Origin: an uncultured Methylomonas sp.
Lineage (GTDB): Bacteria; Pseudomonadota; Gammaproteobacteria; Methylococcales; Methylomonadaceae
Assembly: GCA_936941155.1 (NCBI GenBank)
Contig: CAKZJE010000034.1
Span: 62,001-126,000 of the forward strand
Length of the DNA stretch: 64,000 bases
Direction: 5' to 3'
Part shown: piece by piece, positions 45,414 to 52,400 of the stretch
How positions within the stretch are numbered: position 1 is the stretch's first letter
Layout of the letters: every line of letters starts with the position of its first letter
The notes under the pieces: model-generated
What the model saw: the letters and a program-made list of their open reading frames with translations, nothing else
Told to the model about the DNA's origin: nothing
Database searches by the model: none
Program-made: the position numbers and the translations under genes

Positions 45414-45737
45414 ATGAAAAATGTATTGGAATTTGAACTGGATGGACAACTTATTTGCATTCAAGGGGCTGAAGAAGCTGAATCGCGTTCCCGTGGTAGT
45501 CGTGGTGAAAGTAATGAAACTACCGTGCCGCGCGAACTTAACAGCATATTTGCGCAGATTGCGCCCGTAGGAAACGCACTGCTAAAGTCACTGAAAGATA
45601 TTAATACGCCTGATGAAATCAATTTGGAGTTTGGCGTAAGCTTGGGCGGCAAAACAGGGATAATCTTTGCTTCGGCAGAAACTGAAGCGACGTTTAAAGT
45701 CAGTATTACTTGGAAAAACGACAAAACACCTGCTTAA
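45414..45737 (+). CDS. Trypco1 (CU044_2847-like) domain protein
   Basis: 107 residues with GGGGAGA before the ATG. The fold order matches the Trypsin-co-occurring domain 1: an N-terminal beta strand (EFELDGQLICIQG), a Ser/Arg/Glu loop, a helix (IFAQIAPVGNALLKSLKDI) and PDEINLEFGVSLGGKTGIIF ... EATFKVSITWK. In published surveys this small domain accompanies proteases, CHAT and STAND NTPases in conflict systems, probably as an adaptor. Here a CHAT protein lies 126 bp downstream on the same strand. A MITE-like repeat lies between, so co-transcription is not certain. Confidence 0.85.
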   Translation: MKNVLEFELDGQLICIQGAEEAESRSRGSRGESNETTVPRELNSIFAQIAPVGNALLKSLKDINTPDEINLEFGVSLGGKTGIIFASAETEATFKVSITWKNDKTPA

Positions 45738-45741
45738 ATCG

Positions 45742-45839
45742 TTTTGAACACGATTGAGCGATGACAAGATTTACAGTATTTAGTTTGATAGAGAAAAGTA
45801 ATCTTGTTAATCGAAAAATCTGTGAAATCGTGTTCAAAA
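45742..45839 (+). repeat. MITE-like element with TTTTGAACACGATT termini, copy 1
   Basis: Terminal inverted repeats TTTTGAACACGATT (45742-45755) and AATCGTGTTCAAAA (about 45826-45839), with inner AATCTTGTTAATCG. It lies between the Trypco1 and CHAT-TIR genes. Other copies: 50448-50585, 50963-51041 and a decayed one at 51732-51842. Confidence 0.8.
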
Positions 45840-45863
45840 ACTTTATTTCAAAAGGATAATTGC

Positions 45864-47330
45864 ATGAATAAAATAAAAATTCTGATTTTGGCGGCGAATC
45901 CTAGCGATACAGACAAGCTTGAGTTAGGGCAGGAATTGTTGAAGCTGGAATTGTTACGGCAAAATTCCAAGTTTAAAGAGTCTTTTGAATTAAAGTTTGA
46001 ACTTGCCGTACAAGATGACGATTTACAACGCGCTTTGCTGGACTTTCAGCCTGATATTGTGCATTTTTGCGGTCACGGAGAAGTAGACGGCTTGTTTTTA
46101 TGCAATCAAGAAAATAAAAAACAGTTTGTTCATGCTGAGGCGATTAGCAATTTATTCAAATTGTTTGCTGATAAAGTTCGTTGTGTGGTGCTGAATGCTT
46201 GTTATACCGAAGATCAAGCAAAGATGATTTCAGAGCATATTGATTATGTAGTAGGAATGAATAAAGCAATCGGTGATGAGGCGGCGATTAAGTTTACAAC
46301 TGGATTTTATAACGCCGTTTTTTCAGGTGAAGACTTTAAAAAAGCTTACGAATTAGCTTGTAATGCTATAGATTTAGCCAATATTCCTGAATACGCCACG
46401 CCTGTTCTACAAACCCGCCGCCAAACTTTCGTTCCCTCTTTCAAACACGATGTTTTTATCAGTTTTGCCGATGCCGATGAAAAATGGGCTGCTGATTTCA
46501 TAGTTTACTTAACCAAACAACTGAAACAAAAACTTCAAACCGCTGATGGTTTTCAGCTCTACACAGGTAATGATTTTAGCCAAGTGGAACATTCTGCAAC
46601 TTTAATGGTGATTGCATCGCCTGCTTATTGCCAACAATATCAAGCGCAATTAGATGTGTTAAAACAACAAAACAAATTGTTTTTCATTGAAAAAGAACCT
46701 TGCAATCCTCGCCCTGAAGCGTTAAAAGGATTTGTTCCGACTAAGTTTTGGCGTTATGACGATAGCGAAGGAATGATGTTTTTTAATGGTGGCGATGACT
46801 ATTTTGTGCAAGCGGATAAGTTGGCAAACGAAGTTGCAAACCGATTGCTAGAGTTAAAAAAGCAACATCAAAGCAAGCAACGTTTTGAAGCGGAGCATCA
46901 AGCAGAAACAGAAAAAACGGCATCAATAGAGGCTTCGGTTTTCTTAAATAGCGCACCGGAGGATTTACAGTTAAGCCAATATATAAAGTCGTTATTAAAG
47001 AAAAATGGCGTTAAGTGTGTACTTGAACCTATGCCGCGTACTAGCAATCTTTCGCCACAAGATATGCGTGATGATATAGAAGAGAAAATTTTAGGGTGTG
47101 ATGCGGTATTGGTTCTTTGTGAACAAACCACCGCAGTTTGGGCAAGTAAGCAAATTATGAATTGCCTAAAATTGCAGCGTAAAGGTGAAACATCTTTCAG
47201 AATAGTTGCGGTACACGGAGGAAAAAATCATTCTGATTTGGGGATTGATTGGGAGAAGTTAAAAACATACCTTTGCCCTCCACAGCAAGTCGAATCTTAT
47301 TTGCAGGACTTTATCAGAGAGTTAGCATGA
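45864..47330 (+). CDS. CHAT protease - TIR - TIR fusion protein
   Basis: 488 residues from the ATG at 45864, with AAAGGAT upstream. Residues 1-185 are a CHAT (caspase-like) domain: DIVHFCGHGEVDG carries His71 and VVLNACYTED carries Cys113, the expected catalytic dyad. Residues about 194-335 read as a TIR-like domain (KHDVFISFADADEKWAADFI). A Glu/Gln-rich linker follows, then a second TIR-like domain at about 356-485 (EASVFLNSAPEDLQLSQYIK ... GCDAVLVLCE). The NADase Glu of active TIRs (WCxxE position) reads Gln in both (SPAYCQQYQ; VWASKQI), so they may be binding modules. Likely a peptidase effector in a STAND-regulated conflict system. The stop overlaps the next start (ATGA). Confidence 0.85.
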   Translation: MNKIKILILAANPSDTDKLELGQELLKLELLRQNSKFKESFELKFELAVQDDDLQRALLDFQPDIVHFCGHGEVDGLFLCNQENKKQFVHAEAISNLFKLFADKVRCVVLNACYTEDQAKMISEHIDYVVGMNKAIGDEAAIKFTTGFYNAVFSGEDFKKAYELACNAIDLANIPEYATPVLQTRRQTFVPSFKHDVFISFADADEKWAADFIVYLTKQLKQKLQTADGFQLYTGNDFSQVEHSATLMVIASPAYCQQYQAQLDVLKQQNKLFFIEKEPCNPRPEALKGFVPTKFWRYDDSEGMMFFNGGDDYFVQADKLANEVANRLLELKKQHQSKQRFEAEHQAETEKTASIEASVFLNSAPEDLQLSQYIKSLLKKNGVKCVLEPMPRTSNLSPQDMRDDIEEKILGCDAVLVLCEQTTAVWASKQIMNCLKLQRKGETSFRIVAVHGGKNHSDLGIDWEKLKTYLCPPQQVESYLQDFIRELA

Positions 47331-48157
47331 TAAACATCCATGATTTATTGCAGCAAGGCGAAAATGCTGCGATTGAATCCAAAGAAATTCTATTTGCAGA
47401 GTTAATGCGCCTGTTTCAACAAAGCGGTGTATTTCATTATGATGCCATTGCCTTAGAAAACACCGATATTAAACAACTTAATTTAACCAAAATTGCGCAA
47501 TATTTTGATAATTATCAAGTCGATTTTTCAAATGAAGAACAGCCAGAAATTTTATTAAAAAATACCGATATATTGGCAGAAAATTATCAAGTGACGATTG
47601 CGGGTTTATTAATATTTGGCATAAACCCACAAAAATGGCTGCCGAGTGCTTGTATTTCGTTTGCGCATTTTGCAGGTGATGATATTTCAGAAGAACTCAT
47701 TGATAATCAAGTAATTTCTGGAACATTGGATTATCAAATTGATACGGCTTTAGCGATTATTAAAAATAATACTTTGTCGCCTTCAATGATTAACGGCACA
47801 CGCACCGAAACACAAAAATTTAATTATCCTGATAAAGTATTTCGAGAATTATTAGTCAATGCTTGTGTGCATCGCAATTATGCGATTTCTGGTTCACGGA
47901 TTCGGATTTTTATGTTTGATAATCGAATTGAATTTATGAGTCCTGGAAAATTACCCAACACCGTTACCATTGAAAAATTAGGGTATGGCGTTTCATACTC
48001 CATTAATCCGGTGATTGTGAAATTTATGGAAAATTTACGTTACATTGACAAATTGGGCAGAGGTTTACCGATGGTGTGCAAAATAGCCAAAGATAACGGC
48101 AAAACGGTTAAGTTTGAAGAAATTGGCGAAGAGTTTAAAGTGACTTTGGAGTTATAA
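47327..48157 (+). CDS. GHKL ATPase-domain protein of the AlbA_2/RecG-like family, AlbA_2 core missing
   Basis: 276 residues; the ATG overlaps the CHAT-TIR stop. It opens like a standard AlbA_2 protein (LLQQGENAAIESKE) but jumps straight to the segment that normally follows the domain (LMRLFQQSGVFHYDAIALEN). The GG-containing strand region is absent. The ATPase part is intact: VFRELLVNACVHRNYAISGS (N box), RIEFMSPGKLPNTV and LGRGLPMVCKIAK. Such proteins usually combine DNA/RNA-binding AlbA_2 with the ATPase; this one may have lost nucleic-acid contact. A similar full-length protein is encoded at 8301-10151. Part of a tight, overlapping gene string. Confidence 0.75.
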   Translation: MINIHDLLQQGENAAIESKEILFAELMRLFQQSGVFHYDAIALENTDIKQLNLTKIAQYFDNYQVDFSNEEQPEILLKNTDILAENYQVTIAGLLIFGINPQKWLPSACISFAHFAGDDISEELIDNQVISGTLDYQIDTALAIIKNNTLSPSMINGTRTETQKFNYPDKVFRELLVNACVHRNYAISGSRIRIFMFDNRIEFMSPGKLPNTVTIEKLGYGVSYSINPVIVKFMENLRYIDKLGRGLPMVCKIAKDNGKTVKFEEIGEEFKVTLEL

Positions 48158-48158
48158 A

Positions 48159-48353
48159 ATGAATAAGCAAGCAATTAAAAAAAGTAAAATCCAAGAACAG
48201 GAAACGGATTTCAAATTTTGGCAAACGCAGTCTTATGAGGCACGGCTTGAGGCATTAGAGCAAATCAGAACCGATTATATTTTATGGAAATATCATGTTG
48301 AACCAAGATTTCAAAGAATTTATCGCGTTGTTAAGTTAAAAGATAAACCATGA
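48159..48353 (+). CDS. Small conserved protein, possible antitoxin-type partner
   Basis: 64 residues, starting 1 bp after the previous stop and overlapping the next start by 4 bp, so it is certainly translated with its neighbours. The pattern FWQTQSYEARLEALEQIRTD ... RFQRIYRVVKL resembles short proteins that pair with nucleotidyltransferase-like or other toxin genes (FWxxxSxEERLxAxExxR...RxxRV). No nucleotidyltransferase is present here. The role in this cluster is unknown. Confidence 0.6.
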   Translation: MNKQAIKKSKIQEQETDFKFWQTQSYEARLEALEQIRTDYILWKYHVEPRFQRIYRVVKLKDKP

Positions 48354-50473
48354 GCAACCAACCTTACATCGGCTTACGCCCGTTTGAACGAAATGAAACC
48401 GATATTTTTTTCGGGCGCGAAACCCACAGCGATGAATTAATCAATCGTTTAGGCTCAAACCATTTTCTGGCGGTGATTGGCACGTCCGGTTGTGGCAAGT
48501 CGTCATTGGTGAAAACTGGACTCATCGCTGGTTTAGAAGCAGGTTATTTAGCCAAAGCCGGAACGCATTGGCATATTGTGGAAATGCGCCCAGGTCAGCA
48601 GCCGTTTCAGGCTTTAGCGGGAAAACTTTTGGCGGAATTAAAAGCGGTTTTGCCTGCCCATGAAACAGTTGAAAGCTTGGCAGACAAGTTGCGGCAAGGT
48701 TCGCTCAGTTTGCATGAATTATTAGCGCAACATCCTTTGCCAAATCATGCGCAGTTGCTGATTGTTTGCGATCAGTTTGAAGAGATTTTTCGTTATTTTC
48801 AGCATGGTGAAGCTGCGGAAGCGCGAAACTTTGTCAGTTTGTTGCTCGCCAGCAGCAAACCTTATCCACTGACGACAGGTGTTGTTTCAAATTCGCTGTA
48901 TGTAGTGATAACGATGCGCTCGGATTTTTTGGGTGATTGTGCGCAGTTTGCAGGATTGGCAGAGGCAATTAACAGCGGTTTGTATTTAACCCCGCGTTTG
49001 GATGCTCAGCAGTTACGCGCGGCGATTGAGGAGCCGGCGTTTGTGTTTGGCGGTGAGGTTGAGCCGGCGTTGGTGACGCAGTTGTTGGAGGATGCTGGGA
49101 ATAATCCAGACCAGTTGCCGTTGTTGCAGCATGTGTTGATGGTTATGTGGCGATTTGCCAAAAAACAGCCGACTGATGGCGTTATCAAATTAGATTTGGC
49201 GACGTATGAAAAAGCGGGAAAATTAAAAAATGCGTTGTCACAACATGCGGATGTGATTTTTGAGCAAATGCTTTCTGCTGAACAACAACGAATTGCAGAA
49301 GTTTTGTTTCGTAATTTAACCGAAAATGATGACAGGCTGCGTGATACCCGTCGTCCGGTTCTGTTATCTGAAGTTGCTGAATTAGCTGGTGTACAGTGGC
49401 AGCAAGTTGCTGAAGTTGTTAAAGATTTTCGTGAAAATGAACGCTGTTTTTTATCGGCAAAGCCTGAAATATTAACACCAGAGAGTTTATTGGATATTTC
49501 GCATGAGAGTTTAATTCGGCAATGGCAGCGGTTGAAAAACTGGGTGAAAGATGAAGCGCAAGCAGCAGAGCTGTATCGGCATTTGCTGGAAAGCGCGTTG
49601 CGTTATCGCAATAAGCAAGTAGGGTTATTGCAGTCGCCAGAATTGGACATTATGTTGCAATGGCAAAAGAATTTTCAGCCGACTGCAAGTTGGGCAAAGC
49701 GTTATGGCAAATATGCAGAGGATTTTGATAAAGCGTTGGCTTTTTTAGCGCAAAGTGCCAAGCGGCAACGTTTAAAAAAAGTAGCTTATGTGCTGTTGTT
49801 GCTGGTGATGACAAGTTTGGCGGGGGTGGCAAGTTGGAAGTGGAAAGTTGCCGAAAATTATAAAAATTTAGTGGTTATGCAGGCTAACTCCGTAAACTCA
49901 CCAGACTCTATTGATGCTAACAAGAAAGCAGATTTGTTACAAAAAACTATCGGTCTCTTGGAAAAAGAGGGCATTGATTCTAATGATAAAGAACTTCAAA
50001 GCTTCATCGCATATAGCAGTGGTCACTTAGCTAATATTTATTTGAGTTTTTTGCCAGATAATGACAAGTCTTTGCTCTATGCAAAAAAAGCAATGTTACT
50101 TTTTGAAGAGATAGTCAAAAAAGACCCTAATAATATCATCGAAAAAAAGAGACTCCTCATTACCTACAAAATGATAGGAGAGATTTATTTAAAGGTTAAT
50201 GAAGCTGATAAAGCATTAAGCCTTTATCAACAGACTTTAAAAATTAGTGAGCAAATTGCCAAACAAGACCCGAATAATAGCGAGGCGCAGCGGGATTTGT
50301 TTGTCAGTTTTATTAACTTAGGTAACTTGGAAAAACAACGCAAAAACAAAGCCGCTGCCAAAGTTTGGTTTGAAAAAGCGTTGCCGATTGCCCAAAAATT
50401 GGCAGAGGATAAAATGAATTATCAAGCGCAGCAGGATTTGAAAGAGCTTTTGAACACGATGAAAGGATTATAG
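48350..50473 (+). CDS. nSTAND1 NTPase with transmembrane segment and TPR-like C-terminus
   Basis: 707 residues. It opens NQPYIGLRPFERNETDIFFG, the hallmark of nSTAND1 NTPases. Walker A GTSGCGKSS is at 44-52 and Walker B LLIVCDQFEEIF at 136-147. A STAND helical region with PDQLPLLQHVLMVMWRFA and the sensor-like LLDISHESLIRQWQRLKNWV follows. A transmembrane helix lies at about 474-497 (VAYVLLLLVMTSLAGVASW). The C-terminal 200 residues hold TPR-like helices (ALSLYQQTLKISEQIAKQDP) in place of the usual WD40 repeats. STAND proteins sense a trigger, oligomerise on NTP and activate effectors; the CHAT-TIR-TIR protein upstream is the likely effector. The last codons (ELLNTMKGL) lie within a dispersed repeat. 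Confidence 0.88.
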   Translation: MSNQPYIGLRPFERNETDIFFGRETHSDELINRLGSNHFLAVIGTSGCGKSSLVKTGLIAGLEAGYLAKAGTHWHIVEMRPGQQPFQALAGKLLAELKAVLPAHETVESLADKLRQGSLSLHELLAQHPLPNHAQLLIVCDQFEEIFRYFQHGEAAEARNFVSLLLASSKPYPLTTGVVSNSLYVVITMRSDFLGDCAQFAGLAEAINSGLYLTPRLDAQQLRAAIEEPAFVFGGEVEPALVTQLLEDAGNNPDQLPLLQHVLMVMWRFAKKQPTDGVIKLDLATYEKAGKLKNALSQHADVIFEQMLSAEQQRIAEVLFRNLTENDDRLRDTRRPVLLSEVAELAGVQWQQVAEVVKDFRENERCFLSAKPEILTPESLLDISHESLIRQWQRLKNWVKDEAQAAELYRHLLESALRYRNKQVGLLQSPELDIMLQWQKNFQPTASWAKRYGKYAEDFDKALAFLAQSAKRQRLKKVAYVLLLLVMTSLAGVASWKWKVAENYKNLVVMQANSVNSPDSIDANKKADLLQKTIGLLEKEGIDSNDKELQSFIAYSSGHLANIYLSFLPDNDKSLLYAKKAMLLFEEIVKKDPNNIIEKKRLLITYKMIGEIYLKVNEADKALSLYQQTLKISEQIAKQDPNNSEAQRDLFVSFINLGNLEKQRKNKAAAKVWFEKALPIAQKLAEDKMNYQAQQDLKELLNTMKGL

Positions 50474-50585
50474 GATAGACAGGATTAGGTTGAGGTGTAA
50501 AACAACGCAGATGGAAACAAAACAACGCTTGTAAATGCAAAGAATAATCCTGTTAATCGCAAAATCCTGAAAATCGTGTTCAAAA
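50448..50585 (+). repeat. MITE-like element with TTTTGAACACGATT termini, copy 2
   Basis: Starts TTTTGAACACGAT inside the last codons of the nSTAND1 gene and ends AATCGTGTTCAAAA just before the GxxExxY gene. It contains GGATTATAGGATAGACAGGA and AATCCTGTTAATCGCAAAAT. Similarity to copy 4 extends a little upstream, to 50434. Confidence 0.8.
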
Positions 50586-50595
50586 AGGAGAAAAC

Positions 50596-50988
50596 ATGGA
50601 AAACGAACACCTCACTCACCGCATCATCGGCTGCGCGATGACAGTCCATTCCACTCTCGGTTGTGGTTTTCAAGAAGTCATTTATCAACGCGCCTTAGAA
50701 ATTGAAATGCACTACAACGGCTTGCGCTTTGAACGCGAAAAAGAAATGGAAATTTTTTATCGCAGTTACAAAATTGGCACTCGCCGCGCCGATTTTTTTA
50801 TTGAAAATTGCACCATGTTGGAATTAAAAGCCGTTTCGCAACTGGATGACAGTCACAAAGCGCAAGCGATTAATTATTTAGAGGCCTACAACATGCAAAC
50901 TGGATTGCTGATAAATTTTGGTGCGAAAAGCTTGCAGTTTAAGCGGTTGTATAACAAACACTTTTTGAACTCGATGAAAGGATTATAG
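50596..50988 (+). CDS. GxxExxY family protein
   Basis: 130 residues with AAAGGAGA before the ATG. The N-terminal HRIIGCAMTVHSTLGCGFQE and VIYQRALEIEM give the family signature G-F-Q-E-V-I-Y. A PD-(D/E)XK-like core follows (GTRRADFFIEN, MLELKAV), then QAINYLEAYNMQTGLLINFG. The family is widespread and of unknown biochemical role; the fold suggests a nuclease ancestor. The final residues LNSMKGL come from the dispersed repeat that overlaps the 3' end. Confidence 0.85.
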   Translation: MENEHLTHRIIGCAMTVHSTLGCGFQEVIYQRALEIEMHYNGLRFEREKEMEIFYRSYKIGTRRADFFIENCTMLELKAVSQLDDSHKAQAINYLEAYNMQTGLLINFGAKSLQFKRLYNKHFLNSMKGL

Positions 50989-51041
50989 GATGGACAGGAT
51001 TCAATCGTGAAATCGCAAAATCCGTTGAATCGTGTTCAAAA
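50963..51041 (+). repeat. MITE-like element with TTTTGAACACGATT termini, copy 3
   Basis: 79 bp. TTTTGAACTCGATGAAAGGA begins inside the GxxExxY gene; AATCGTGTTCAAAA ends 24 bp before the PIN gene. It contains GGATTATAGGATGGACAGGA as in copy 2, but a shorter middle. Confidence 0.75.
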
Positions 51042-51064
51042 ATCAACAAAATGGAGAAAACAAA

Positions 51065-51532
51065 ATGAAATTAATCTACTTGGACGTATGCTGTCTTAAT
51101 CGCCCTTTTGACAGCCAAAGCCAAGAAAGAATCAAATTGGAATCCGAAGCCATTATCCTTATTTTTAAACACATCGAAACAAACGATTGGCAATGGGTAA
51201 GTAGCGAAGTCGTTGATTTTGAAGTTGAAAAAATCCCCAATCTCGAAAGAAAATACCGTATCCAATCCTTAAGAATATTTCCACACCGTTTTATACAATT
51301 GGATGAAAACATCATCCAACGCGGCGAATTATTGGATGTGAAAGGCTTTGGCACTTATGATGCTCTTCATATTGCCTGTGCTGAACAAGGAGAAGCTGAA
51401 TTATTTTTAACAACTGATGATAAATTGCTCAAATTAGCTTCTCGACATCAACAAGACTTAAAAATCCGTATTATCAATCCATTGCATTGGTTGCAAGAGG
51501 TACTCTATGAAACACGAAATGACATTAGCTGA
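51065..51532 (+). CDS. PIN-domain protein (putative RNase toxin)
   Basis: 155 residues from the ATG at 51065, with GGAGAAAA upstream. MKLIYLDVCCLNRPFD gives the first PIN Asp. KGFGTYDALHIACAEQGEAE and LFLTTDDKLLKLA give the downstream acidic residues expected for a Mg2+-dependent RNase active site. The end overlaps the next gene by 26 bp. Toxin-before-antitoxin order is reversed compared with typical VapBC pairs. Some PIN proteins of this shape have no proven toxicity. Confidence 0.8.
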   Translation: MKLIYLDVCCLNRPFDSQSQERIKLESEAIILIFKHIETNDWQWVSSEVVDFEVEKIPNLERKYRIQSLRIFPHRFIQLDENIIQRGELLDVKGFGTYDALHIACAEQGEAELFLTTDDKLLKLASRHQQDLKIRIINPLHWLQEVLYETRNDIS

Positions 51533-51731
51533 AATAAGACAAACCGGTATTCAATTATTAACCAGTCATTTAGGCATTGAAGGTATGATGCGGTTTTTTC
51601 AGCAAACTGAAATAGGCACAGGAAATTACACCGAAGAAAGAAAACAATGGTTAATTAATTCTGATGTCAGAAGTTTAGCCAATGAAATTATTAAACATCG
51701 TCAAAATAAAAAAAATAAAAAAGCAGAATAG
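51507..51731 (+). CDS. Probable antitoxin partner of the PIN protein
   Basis: 74 residues, overlapping the PIN gene by 26 bp. MTLAEIRQTGIQLLTSHLGI, EGMMRFFQQTEIGTGNYTEE and a C-terminal Lys/Asn-rich tail (HRQNKKNKKAE). The sequence looks helical with a basic end. I call it antitoxin by position and by resemblance to small partners of PIN genes, not by a recognised DNA-binding motif. Confidence 0.6.
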   Translation: MKHEMTLAEIRQTGIQLLTSHLGIEGMMRFFQQTEIGTGNYTEERKQWLINSDVRSLANEIIKHRQNKKNKKAE

Positions 51732-51842
51732 GATTTGTAAGAGCTTTTGAATACGATGAAAGGATTGTAAGATGGATAATATTGTCTGAATCAGGATTTG
51801 CAGGATATGTTTTAATCAAGAAAATCTTGAAAGCTTGTGTTT
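51732..51842 (+). repeat. MITE-like element, decayed copy 4
   Basis: GGATTTGTAAGAGCTTTTGA and ATACGATGAAAGGATTGTAA match the end of the nSTAND1 gene plus copy 2 (50434-50475) with few changes; in the same frame it would read DL-stop-ELLNTMKGL-stop. It may be the remnant of a second STAND/TPR gene 3' end. The right terminus (CTTGAAAGCTTGTGTTT) is only faintly preserved. Confidence 0.6.
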
Positions 51843-51863
51843 AGTTAATTAGAAGGTTTGAAT

Positions 51864-52388
51864 ATGATAACGCTAATGATTTACCTTGTATTTTTTATGC
51901 TGATTGGTTTATTAATGTATTATTTCAGAAATGATAACCAAGATAATCTATATTTGAATGGATTAGAAATTCTATTATCTGGATTATTGATTGGCATTTT
52001 AGTTTCACTAGCCATTCCTGTTTATAATAATTACATAGAAAAAGCTAAAAACAGTAAATATATTTCTCAAATCGCTGATTTCAAGCTAGATGCCTCAATT
52101 TATTATGCAGAACAGGGTATTTGGCCGCCCGCAAAAGAACAAAAAAGCTATGATAATAAAATTAAAAATACATTAAATAATAACGGTGTCATTGTGATTG
52201 ATAACAAAGAAAAAAATCAACAATTGGTTGTCACAGGCTTAATCAGAAAAGATGAACAAGGCACAGTCAGTGATAGTATTCTTTGGCTCTGTGGTTATGC
52301 TAAAGCTCCATTAGGTTATTCAAAATCGCCTGATATTCCATCAACCACTATTCCCGCATCGCAATTACCTAGCGGTTGCGATTATTAA
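51864..52388 (+). CDS. Atypical pilin-like membrane protein
   Basis: 174 residues from the ATG at 51864 (AGAAGG upstream). Two hydrophobic stretches: residues 1-20, and LEILLSGLLIGILVSLAIPV at about 36-55. The second followed by YNNYIEKAKNSKYISQIADF closely resembles the first helix and beginning of the stalk in type IV pilins (IxxILxSxAIPxYxxY), but there is no GFTLIE prepilin cleavage site and an extra helix precedes it. Cysteines LWLCGYAKAP and LPSGCDY would form the pilin C-terminal disulphide loop. First gene of an accessory pilus cluster. Confidence 0.65.
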   Translation: MITLMIYLVFFMLIGLLMYYFRNDNQDNLYLNGLEILLSGLLIGILVSLAIPVYNNYIEKAKNSKYISQIADFKLDASIYYAEQGIWPPAKEQKSYDNKIKNTLNNNGVIVIDNKEKNQQLVVTGLIRKDEQGTVSDSILWLCGYAKAPLGYSKSPDIPSTTIPASQLPSGCDY

Positions 52389-52400
52389 AAGGAGACAGAT

